From assembly GCF_000482245.1 (NCBI RefSeq), contig NZ_AWNH01000113.1, positions 1 through 64,000 of the forward strand: a DNA stretch of 64,000 nucleotides. Direction: 5' to 3'. This stretch comes from Leptolyngbya sp. Heron Island J. Its GTDB lineage: Bacteria; Cyanobacteriota; Cyanobacteriia; Phormidesmidales; Phormidesmidaceae. This document shows positions 25,538 to 33,446 of this stretch, piece after piece (the first letter of the stretch is position 1; the number at the start of each line of letters is the position of its first letter). The notes beneath the pieces are model-generated. The model searched no databases. It was not told the origin of the DNA and saw only the letters and a list, made by a program, of their open reading frames with translations. The position numbers and the translations under genes are program-made.

Positions 25538-26536
25538 TTATAGCTCTTCTATCTGGTAGCCCTGACTTTTAGCAATTTCAAGAATCGGACCAATATTTCC
25601 AATCCCCCACTGGTTACAGACAGCAATTGTATGATTATCTTCAGTAGTGAGTAATTGCTCCTCATCTAAAAAATAGCGCTTACGGCCTCCCTTTTCCTGG
25701 GCTCTTTCAAGTAGAGCTACAACACCATAACTACTGTGAATTTCATTTGGAAATACATGTTGTAATTCGTCGAAAGTTGTACCTGGGTGAGTTTCAAAAT
25801 AGTGTGTAACAATAGCCAGGACGAGCTGCCGCTTATTGAAGATATTTCCAAGAAACTGATACTTAGTATTGTCTTTACTAGACTTAGCTGCAGCACGCTT
25901 AGCCTCTGCCTGTTCTCGTACCTTAACCTGATATTCTTCCGCTTCTGGTAGAGGGATAATTTGTTCAATATTAAGTAGGAGTTCGTCCTCAAGTTTATAG
26001 GGCTGTAGGCGAACGCAACGAATATCCAAGTCGCGTTCATTTAGCCACATCACGGCGGTAGTCAGCTCCTTAGAAAAATTGCTTGATGCTAGTACAATCC
26101 TTGTATCTGTAGGGAATTGCTCCTCTAATGGATTGCTCCAGTCCAAAAAATTGAGGATTTCTGCTTCAGCATCATTCTCAACACCACGCTTGTCGAGATA
26201 CTGTTGATAAATTTCAGCAGCTCTTTTGAATGTCAATGTAGAAACCATTGCAGCATAGCGTAAGGCCTGAAGCTCCATATGTGCGCCAGTTTCATCTCGC
26301 TTCAGTTCGATGACGACAAGATTTGCTTGTTTGTCGATGCCAAGAAGGTCAATTCTTCTAGCTCCCTCAGTCCATCCTGAGAATTCTTCTGCAATCACCA
26401 AAGTGTCTGGAGAGATGACGTTGATTTTATCTCTTAAGGCAGCTTGGAGATCAGAACGTTCTTGGATTCCCTCTGCTCCAAACTGAGTAGTCTTGATCTC
26501 AGAAATCTTTTTATCTCTGAAAGTATAGATGGGCAT
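25538..26536 (-). CDS. NucS/DUF91-like PD-(D/E)XK nuclease domain protein
   Basis: A 332-aa protein. An early nuclease-like core reads RRIDLLGIDKQANLVVIELK (about residues 60-80), the D-x(n)-E-x-K pattern, followed by HMELQALRYAAMVSTL, as in NucS-type and related orphan restriction endonucleases. The middle is a variable region. The C-terminus (about 225-320) looks like a helical DNA- or protein-binding domain with repeated tyrosines. It stands alone at the left edge of the defence genes, and I see no methyltransferase partner. Confidence 0.65.
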   Translation of the reverse strand: MPIYTFRDKKISEIKTTQFGAEGIQERSDLQAALRDKINVISPDTLVIAEEFSGWTEGARRIDLLGIDKQANLVVIELKRDETGAHMELQALRYAAMVSTLTFKRAAEIYQQYLDKRGVENDAEAEILNFLDWSNPLEEQFPTDTRIVLASSNFSKELTTAVMWLNERDLDIRCVRLQPYKLEDELLLNIEQIIPLPEAEEYQVKVREQAEAKRAAAKSSKDNTKYQFLGNIFNKRQLVLAIVTHYFETHPGTTFDELQHVFPNEIHSSYGVVALLERAQEKGGRKRYFLDEEQLLTTEDNHTIAVCNQWGIGNIGPILEIAKSQGYQIEEL

Positions 26537-27122
26537 AGAGGGTGGTGAAACTATATGACAAACGTAATGTGGTGACGCTTAAGGGGCTGGGATATGGAAG
26601 TCGAGGGTCTTCATTCCGTTAGATCAATATCCTTATGCCTTTCGGATGAACAGTACAGTAATTTTTTACTAGACAATCCACAATATACCCATGTCGTATC
26701 TCGCCGATATACGCCTAATGTATAGAATCAAGTAAATTTCGATCGTTAGTGCTATCTTTATAAACCGAGTGTGCCAGTTGCCCAAACCCCTGATCGCACC
26801 GTGCCCTCTCAAAATCCTGGACTAATTGCTAGAACCCTTGCCAATATTGAGGTACAGTCGAAAATGAAGGTTGAGTAGTTGCCTATGGGTGCAACTTTGA
26901 TACATCAATCAGCCCAACTGCAATTGCCTCAGCCTCGCAAACATCTTTATCACCTCTTTACACGATGCACGCTAAGTACCATAAACCTTACTGATCTCAG
27001 AGTATTGAGTAGTAAAGGTAATTAACTGCCTGGGCATTCTGTAGGCAGACTGTTGAACATCACCCTTCAGGGGCTGTAATTTCAAATCTCCCGAATAGGC
27101 TTATTTCTTTTGGATTATTCAG
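26537..27122. other. Intergenic segment between divergent genes
   Basis: No gene or clear repeat. It should contain the promoters of the NucS-like gene (left) and of the glycine-zipper operon (right). Confidence 0.4.
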
Positions 27123-27650
27123 GTGTCTAATCAACCTCAACCCTCTAAAGCTCAGGCCAATCTGCAAATTACCCTCTGGAATAAGCAAGCTGAAGCAACA
27201 TCCGACGATGATCTCTACATTCGGATTCAAAAACTTGGCTTTTCAGAAGAAATCGTCTCCAGACTACACGACCTTGTCACCAAAGTTCAGGACATCGCTG
27301 GCAAAGTCATTCGCATTGGAAAAATGGTACTTATCAAAATCCTTGATTTTGTCGAAGAACATTTTTTCCTGGTTGCAGGTATAGGAATCGGAGCAATCCT
27401 AGGTGCAGCCATCTTCGGCCTTATGACTTCTATTCCCTTCATCGGCCCGCTGCTTGCGCCGATCTCAAAAATCATTGGTATTTCCTTGAATGTAGCCGGA
27501 GCCATCGCCGGACATCAACTGGACCAGATCATTCCCGATGTCGGGAAAAACCTCAGAGAAATTGTTGAAGCCTTCTTCAGTTTATTTGCTCAAATCCTCA
27601 ACACAGTATTTGGAACTGACAACCAACCATATGCCGTCAACGCAATCTAG
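27123..27650 (+). CDS. Glycine-zipper membrane protein (first gene of a four-gene operon)
   Basis: A 175-aa protein starting at GTG. Residues about 45-75 are an amphipathic helix (LVTKVQDIAGKVIRIGKMVL). Then come hydrophobic Gly-rich segments (FFLVAGIGIGAILGAAIFGL, then PFIGPLLAPISKIIGI), and it ends with another apolar helix. GxxxG spacing suggests helix packing in membranes. It is separated by only eight bases from the next gene, which has a strong ribosome site. I know no family. Confidence 0.65.
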   Translation: MSNQPQPSKAQANLQITLWNKQAEATSDDDLYIRIQKLGFSEEIVSRLHDLVTKVQDIAGKVIRIGKMVLIKILDFVEEHFFLVAGIGIGAILGAAIFGLMTSIPFIGPLLAPISKIIGISLNVAGAIAGHQLDQIIPDVGKNLREIVEAFFSLFAQILNTVFGTDNQPYAVNAI

Positions 27651-27658
27651 GAGGCGGC

Positions 27659-28225
27659 ATGTCTACTAAAAAAGTCAGTAAAAAAGAACTGATCAAAGCG
27701 ATCGAGCAGCTAGAAAAAAATCCTCATGACCGCATCAGAATTTTAGGCGAAATCGGGGTGGCAGGCATTGGCGCTGCTGGCGCGGGTGCATTTGCTGCTG
27801 TTGTCAGCGCTAGTTCAACGGCCATCCCGATTTATACAGCCCTGACTGGAGCAGTCTTAACAGCTGCGGCTCCAGTCACACTTGTCGCAGGCGCAGCGGT
27901 AGCAGGCGGTTTGGCAACCTATGGAGTAGCAAAATTAATTAAGAATGGAGCAACTCAAGAAGCTAAGCGGCAAGAAATGAAAAAGCGCTTAGAGGAAAGA
28001 CTCCGTAATCTTGAAGCAAAAGAGCGTCATTCAGCAATTACTCCAAAAGATAAGGACGCCTTCATTGTTTTCCTGAAGCCTCTCTTGGAGCACAATCTAG
28101 TGACGGCTGAAATAGCCCAACAACTTATTGAATCTATCGAGTCAGGTCAGATGCCATTAGAGGAAACTTATAAGTTGCTCTACGACATCATTAGTGATGC
28201 CAAAGGACTGCCGCCTGGTAAATAA
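27659..28225 (+). CDS. Glycine-zipper membrane protein (second gene of the operon)
   Basis: A 188-aa protein. After a basic N-terminus (STKKVSKKELIKAIEQLEKN), a very Gly/Ala-rich double hydrophobic region (residues about 35-100: GEIGVAGIGAAGAGAFAAVV and VTLVAGAAVAGGLATYG) follows, then a charged coiled-coil-like C-terminal half (KRQEMKKRLEERLRNLEAKE). The AGGAGGC ribosome site is ideal. It resembles pore-forming or holin-like small proteins in composition only. Confidence 0.65.
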   Translation: MSTKKVSKKELIKAIEQLEKNPHDRIRILGEIGVAGIGAAGAGAFAAVVSASSTAIPIYTALTGAVLTAAAPVTLVAGAAVAGGLATYGVAKLIKNGATQEAKRQEMKKRLEERLRNLEAKERHSAITPKDKDAFIVFLKPLLEHNLVTAEIAQQLIESIESGQMPLEETYKLLYDIISDAKGLPPGK

Positions 28226-28262
28226 AGCTCGCCATCCTTCATCACGCTCAGCATTTTCCGAT

Positions 28263-29111
28263 ATGTTTAATCACAAAGCGAAAAAGCAAGCGCTCAAATA
28301 TCTTGAAAAGACTCAGAAATCCTATGAAGCATGGGTTTCAAAAATCACTCAAACAGCCCAAGAACTTTTTGCCCTGAGAGTCGCAACTGCTGAAGAAATC
28401 ATTCGGGCCTGCGAAGACTACATCAATACCCTCGCTAACTCACCTAAGGAGTTCGACAAATCCGTAATAGAGTATAAAGTCGAATATCAGCAATTTCGAG
28501 ATTTGAGCCGTCAGATCGAGATTGAAGTCAAGAAACAAGCCCGAGTTCGCAAATCAACTGTCGGAGCAGGTGTTGCCACTGGTGCTGGCGTTGCCGCTTT
28601 TGGCCCCTCTGCGGCCATGGCCGTTGCCACTACCTTCGGCACGGCTTCTACTGGCACTGCCATCTCAACTCTTTCTGGGGCCGCCGCGACCAATGCAGCA
28701 TTGGCATGGTTGGGCGGCGGTGCGCTCACTGCCGGTGGAGCTGGGATGGCTGGGGGACAAACACTCTTAGCTTTAGCAGGACCAGTAGGATGGACTATTG
28801 GTAGTTTGGCGATCGTGGGCGGTGCTGCTTTGAGCAATAACCAAAACAAGAAGGCTGCAAAAGAGGCAACCAAATATGCCACGCAATTGAAAGCTGAAAT
28901 CCACAAGCTCGAAGCCGCTGACAAAGAAGTTAAAGCTCTCTCAAGCCTGACTCAAAGACACGCTGACGGTATACGATCTCATCTCACCAAGCTTACAACA
29001 GAGGCACCTTCGGACTACCTCCAATTCTCCAAAGATCAGAAAGAGCTGTTAGGGGTATTAATCAATAGCGTTCACGCTCTGTCATGTCTCCTCAAGAAGA
29101 AAATTGCCTAA
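28263..29111 (+). CDS. Coiled-coil and glycine-zipper protein (third gene of the operon)
   Basis: A 282-aa protein from MFNHKAKKQALKYLEKTQ; the frame extends to 28194, overlapping the previous gene, and either start is possible. The N-terminal 90 residues are a helical coiled coil. Residues about 100-195 are Gly/Ala-rich apolar segments (TVGAGVATGAGVAAFGPSAA, WLGGGALTAGGAGMAGG, GPVGWTIGSLAIVGGAAL). The C-terminal part is again coiled coil (AAKEATKYATQLKAEIHKLE). The helix-apolar-helix layout recalls pore-forming toxin subunits, but this is inference. Confidence 0.65.
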   Translation: MFNHKAKKQALKYLEKTQKSYEAWVSKITQTAQELFALRVATAEEIIRACEDYINTLANSPKEFDKSVIEYKVEYQQFRDLSRQIEIEVKKQARVRKSTVGAGVATGAGVAAFGPSAAMAVATTFGTASTGTAISTLSGAAATNAALAWLGGGALTAGGAGMAGGQTLLALAGPVGWTIGSLAIVGGAALSNNQNKKAAKEATKYATQLKAEIHKLEAADKEVKALSSLTQRHADGIRSHLTKLTTEAPSDYLQFSKDQKELLGVLINSVHALSCLLKKKIA

Positions 29112-29126
29112 TAAGAGGTTGTCACT

Positions 29127-30569
29127 ATGAAGGAAAACCATCATCAGACAACCCAGCTCATAGGGGGCATTGTCGAAGTAGCCAACCGACAGCGCCTCAC
29201 AGACCTCCAGGAAGCTTTAGTCACACAAGAACAAGCACTCACCGACGCACTTCAAGAAATCCAGAAAGTACACGAATTTGTAGGCACCCCTGAGAAAATC
29301 CTAGGTAATCACTTAACCAAGCATGGCGAAATTGCGGAACAAGTTGAAGTTGGCATTCGTAATGCTCGGGATCTCATCGAGCAAAAGCCTCCCACAGCGA
29401 CCTTTGAGACCGTTGGGCGTACAGCTCCAGCCGACTACCTCATAGATGGCGTCGAGGTGCAATCCAAGTTCATTAATGGGGCAACCAAAAACCTTGACCA
29501 TGTGTTAAAGCATATGAACAAGTATCAGAATTTTGGTCGTGACGGTTCCTACTATCACATTCCCCAAGACCATTATGACGTCATTGAAAAGATCCTCAAG
29601 GGAGAGTCGGGCGATGGCTTAGCTGCCAAAACAGTTCGCAAGATTCAGGGGCAAATTCAGGAGGTTGAACAAACTACTGGTAGACCCTTCACGACAGTGG
29701 TCAAACCAGGCGTCTCCTCCTACGCTGAAGTTCAGCAGGGCAAGATTCACGGAACGCTAGAAAAACACGAGGACGCTATTCGAGATCGCGATGCTGACCA
29801 GAGAAGTGCCATTGAAATAGAGCATCAAGCGAGTATCAACGAAATGGCCCAGGTGGCATTCAAAGGGGCTGCAATCGGGGCTGGACTTAAAGTCACTTTC
29901 AAACTTATCGAGAAAGTTAGAGAAGGCAAAAACCCCTTCAAAGGAGATTTTCGGATAAAGGACTGGCAAGATATTGGCATCTCTGCCGCTCAAGGAAGTG
30001 CTATGGGAAGCGTTTCCGGTGCCTCTATCTATGCGATGACGAGTTTCGCCAATCTTTCAGCACCCCTGGCGGGTGCCATCCTCAGTGCTGGCTATTCGGT
30101 TGCAAGTCTGGCTAATAGCTACCGTAAGGGAGAGATCGATCTTGATGAATTTCTGGATTTAGGGCAGCTGGCCTGTGCAGAATCAGCCATGGTGGCTGTG
30201 GGAGCCGCAATCGGCCAGTCGACCATTCCTATGCCGGTGATTGGCGCAGTCGTTGGCACGATTGCTAGTCGATTAGTGATCGACTTTGGCAAGAAGTACC
30301 TGACCAATGAATCTGACCAACTAGAAGTCTGGATGACACAATACCAGGCTCAATGGACAAAGCGAATTGATGCGGCTTATCACGCTGTTCTCCAGCAAAT
30401 TACGGCTGAGTTTGAGAAGCTGGGCAATTTAATGGTTTCAGCATTCGACGAGAGTAAAAATACCGCGCTCAGATTACAGGCCAGTATCGACCTCGCTAGA
30501 GTCTTCGGCGTGGTAGAAGGCTCAATCATCCACAACACCGATGAGTTAGATGAATTCATGCTGGCTTGA
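29127..30569 (+). CDS. Large effector-like protein (fourth gene of the operon)
   Basis: A 480-aa protein. A helical N-terminus is followed by a conserved-looking soluble core (ADYLIDGVEVQSKFINGATK at about residue 100, then YQNFGRDGSYYHIPQDHYDV at about 130). The D...E-x-Q-S-K arrangement could be a variant PD-(D/E)XK nuclease core. From residue about 235 come Gly/Ala-rich apolar segments (QVAFKGAAIGAGLKVTFKLI, QGSAMGSVSGASIYAM, MPVIGAVVGTIASRLVI) and a helical tail. It ends the operon. A toxin or defence effector function is inference; the family is unknown to me. Confidence 0.6.
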   Translation: MKENHHQTTQLIGGIVEVANRQRLTDLQEALVTQEQALTDALQEIQKVHEFVGTPEKILGNHLTKHGEIAEQVEVGIRNARDLIEQKPPTATFETVGRTAPADYLIDGVEVQSKFINGATKNLDHVLKHMNKYQNFGRDGSYYHIPQDHYDVIEKILKGESGDGLAAKTVRKIQGQIQEVEQTTGRPFTTVVKPGVSSYAEVQQGKIHGTLEKHEDAIRDRDADQRSAIEIEHQASINEMAQVAFKGAAIGAGLKVTFKLIEKVREGKNPFKGDFRIKDWQDIGISAAQGSAMGSVSGASIYAMTSFANLSAPLAGAILSAGYSVASLANSYRKGEIDLDEFLDLGQLACAESAMVAVGAAIGQSTIPMPVIGAVVGTIASRLVIDFGKKYLTNESDQLEVWMTQYQAQWTKRIDAAYHAVLQQITAEFEKLGNLMVSAFDESKNTALRLQASIDLARVFGVVEGSIIHNTDELDEFMLA

Positions 30570-31263
30570 GCAAAGTCAATTTAGAGGTTAAATGATGAGT
30601 CGTGCAATAACTCACGCCAAGACAGAATCGATGCTTCACTCGATGTCTTATTGGTGTAGATGATAACTTCAGCTAACATGATTTTCCTACCCATTTGGTT
30701 TCTGGGCACCGCAATTAATCAAAATAACTGGCTAAGATTTGCCTAGAAGTTGGCAAACTGCGATTGCAAATTTAGTCAACACACTTTCACTGACCATAAT
30801 CCTCGTGTTTGCTTGAACATAGAAGTTCCTTCGCAGCAACAACACCAAGGCAATTTCAACAATCTTCCCTTGCCTATTTGACTAAGACCAACGACAACAT
30901 TGCTTATATCCACTGCAAGTACTTTCAGACACAAGATGAAGCCACTCATCATTGGGCTGATTTGAGAGCGAAATCCTCAACACCATACATGAGATCGCAC
31001 CCCAAAAACCAAACGTGAGATCGCACTCCCCAAAAAACAAAATCATTCCTATCAAACAGCAAGCCCTATTGATATTGGGAGCATAATCTAGCGGATTCGG
31101 TCCAATTATCTTCTTTAGAACAATTGCACTATAGCCATGTCAGCCATTTGGCCTGTATATCAACCTTTTTTGAATTTTCTTGCCGAAGGGTGTACCCATC
31201 TTTTGGAACGTGGGGAATACCCTTTAGGATACATCTTGGTTTAAATCGCTAAGGAATGACTGG
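30570..31263. other. Intergenic region upstream of BREX
   Basis: No convincing gene. Two tandem, similar elements occur at 30990-31011 and 31016-31039 (TGAGATCGCAC, then CCCAAAAA), spaced 26 bases. They may be regulator sites for the BREX promoter or simply a short duplication. Confidence 0.4.
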
Positions 31264-31908
31264 ATGGGCAACGTTGACCCCACAACTCAAGAGCTAACGC
31301 TGTCCAAGCAACCTATTGCTGACTCGGTGTTGGACAGCATTTTAGTTTGGCAATTTGTGGTGGCTTGGGCGGGGGAAAGCCTGTGTGAGCCGTCAAGGCT
31401 GGGCTGGTGGCGAACGGACTTGATTGATAAAGATGGTGGTGGGGACTTTTTGCAGCGGCTATTGCCAAAGACCTATCTATGGGCGTCTTTAGAAGCGGTA
31501 CGGGAAGCTGCGATCCGAACCGATCAGCAAAAGCGACAGCGGTTGGCCCAGGCAGACCAGGTGAATACGCTGTTTTTCTGGGGGTTTGAGCTAGATGAAA
31601 AGCTCCAGGATCGGCTGGCAGTGCATAAGCGTGGTCAGAAGTCTCCGGCAGACCGTTTGGATTTGCCGTTGGAGCTGGGGGCAGAGTTTGACCCGGCAGA
31701 CTTGAAAGCTGTGCTCACTAGACCAGGCAGTGATAATGGTAAGGGCTATAAGCTGGTGAGTGAAGGCAGAGCTATGCAGGGAGTACCACCCCAGTCATTA
31801 GACCTGAGAGCTAAACATCTGGCGGCAGCTCTACTGCCCTTTACTGATAGCTACCCCATGCCGTTCTATCCGATGGTGGCAGACCGGGAGGCAAACCATG
31901 GGAAGTAA
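31264..31908 (+). CDS. brxE: BREX type 6 protein BrxE
   Basis: A 214-aa protein. The N-terminal half has the BrxE look (SILVWQFVVAWAGESLCEPS, GWWRTDLID, LQRLLPKTYLWASLEAVREA). The role is unknown; it is found only with BREX-6 loci. It is the first gene of an eight-gene operon in the exact type 6 order, which makes the call firm. It overlaps the start of brxA. Confidence 0.85.
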   Translation: MGNVDPTTQELTLSKQPIADSVLDSILVWQFVVAWAGESLCEPSRLGWWRTDLIDKDGGGDFLQRLLPKTYLWASLEAVREAAIRTDQQKRQRLAQADQVNTLFFWGFELDEKLQDRLAVHKRGQKSPADRLDLPLELGAEFDPADLKAVLTRPGSDNGKGYKLVSEGRAMQGVPPQSLDLRAKHLAAALLPFTDSYPMPFYPMVADREANHGK

Positions 31909-32734
31909 AGCTGGACCTGGCAATGTGATGGCTGTGTCTCAAGACTTGTCTAGCGCTTCATCTTGCTATGGCGCTGAAAGCACAGAATTCCATTCCCGAT
32001 TGTTGCGGGTGTCTATGGCCTTAGACGAAAGTCGAGCCTATTGGGAGCATGTTTTGCCGGATAGTCCTAAGGCCAAACGGGCGGAGCAGGCTTTTGAGGG
32101 GCGCTGGTTTGGCAGTAAGAGTATGGAGCGGGTGAAGCGGCTGCTGGCAGACCTTAACCGTCGCTATGATGGCATCGCCCTGGAGGTACTGACCCAGTGG
32201 CAGCCCAAGAACCCGGTGACGCGGCAAAATATTTGCCATTGGCACCTCCAGCTGACGGACCCGATGTACCGGGCTTTTACGGGGGTGTTTTTAGAGCAGC
32301 GGCGGGCAGACTCAACGGCCACGATTGATCGGGATATTGCGGCGCGGTGGGTGAACGAAAATCTGGAAACGGAATGGGCGACGGCGACGGTACTCCGCAT
32401 GGCAACGGCCCTGATTACCTGTGCCACGGCGGCGGGTCTGTGTAAGCAGGCTCCAGGGAATCGGCCTTTGATATATCCCCAGGTGACGGATGAGGCCCTG
32501 GCCTACTGGTTTTATTTATTTCGGTATGTGCAGTTTGAGGGGACGCTGCTGGCAAATCCCTATCTGGCTTCGGTGGGGCTACAGGGCAGTTTTTTAGAAG
32601 AACGGTTGCCCACCTTGCCGGGTCTGAAGTTTAGCCGTATGGGGGATTTACATGAATTTGACTGGCAGTATGCTGACCTGAGCAGTTGGGCAAGGGGAGA
32701 GCTGGATAGTGCAACCAAGGAGGATAGGCCATGA
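31898..32734 (+). CDS. brxA: BREX protein BrxA (DUF1819)
   Basis: A 278-aa protein. Key stretches are FHSRLLRVSMALDESRAYWE, FEGRWFGSKSMERVKRLLAD and DPMYRAFTGVFLEQRR. BrxA is a small DNA-binding helical protein needed for BREX defence. The start overlaps brxE by 11 bases and the stop overlaps brxB by four, so translation is coupled. Confidence 0.9.
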   Translation: MGSKAGPGNVMAVSQDLSSASSCYGAESTEFHSRLLRVSMALDESRAYWEHVLPDSPKAKRAEQAFEGRWFGSKSMERVKRLLADLNRRYDGIALEVLTQWQPKNPVTRQNICHWHLQLTDPMYRAFTGVFLEQRRADSTATIDRDIAARWVNENLETEWATATVLRMATALITCATAAGLCKQAPGNRPLIYPQVTDEALAYWFYLFRYVQFEGTLLANPYLASVGLQGSFLEERLPTLPGLKFSRMGDLHEFDWQYADLSSWARGELDSATKEDRP

Positions 32735-33372
32735 CGAATGGGTCCCTATTTGAAACGGCCTCCTTAGACCGGGCGGTACATGATCTTAAAAAGGACTTGC
32801 TGGACGAGGCCGGTCCCCGCATTAGCACCATGCGTAACTATCGGTTTGCCATTCTGACCTATGACCCACGCCATGAGTTTAAGCTGCGTCAGCGGATTCG
32901 GTCTTTAAGTGATGAACTGACGGCGCTGGGATGGCATGTGGACTCCATTTCATTGCTACAGCTGCTGTTGAATCGGCTTAAGTCAGAGGACCCTTGGGTA
33001 TTAGAAAGCATCATTGACATGGAAAAATACCTCCATGAACAAGAACCAGAACTTGGCTTAAATCATCTCAAAGATAAGCTTACTAACTACATCGAAGGGC
33101 CAGACGGCATCGCTAAGGATGTAGTGGCGTGGATTGATGATTTTGCTGAGAAAAATCCCAACCAGGCAAATCACACTCTCATTTTTCTGGGTCGTACCGG
33201 AGCGTTGTACCCCTTCTTTCGGTCGTCGGCCTTGCTCAAACATATCGACGGCAAGACTCAGAATTTGCCTGTGGTGGTGCTGTATCCCGGTAGCCGTAAC
33301 GACCTGCAGTCCCTCAGTTTTATGGAGGAGCTGGAAGCTGACCGAGACTACCGTCCCAGGGTTTATTCCTAG
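32731..33372 (+). CDS. brxB: BREX protein BrxB (DUF1788)
   Basis: A 213-aa protein with the DUF1788 pattern: TMRNYRFAILTYDPRHEFKL, then HTLIFLGRTGALYPFFRSSA and LPVVVLYPGSRNDLQSLSFM. BrxB is thought to link the BrxC ATPase with other BREX subunits. The ATG overlaps the brxA stop. Confidence 0.92.
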   Translation: MTNGSLFETASLDRAVHDLKKDLLDEAGPRISTMRNYRFAILTYDPRHEFKLRQRIRSLSDELTALGWHVDSISLLQLLLNRLKSEDPWVLESIIDMEKYLHEQEPELGLNHLKDKLTNYIEGPDGIAKDVVAWIDDFAEKNPNQANHTLIFLGRTGALYPFFRSSALLKHIDGKTQNLPVVVLYPGSRNDLQSLSFMEELEADRDYRPRVYS

Positions 33373-33446
33373 CTGCTTGCGTTATTTCTAAATCCCTTAT
33401 CTCAGACTTCTTAACTTAACTCCCTACCCTAAAGCCCGAACATCCT

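Noticed and set aside
30809-31018. 69-aa frame before BREX
   Set aside because: No ribosome site or protein-like pattern; it runs through the short tandem repeat. A BREX regulator was looked for here and not found.
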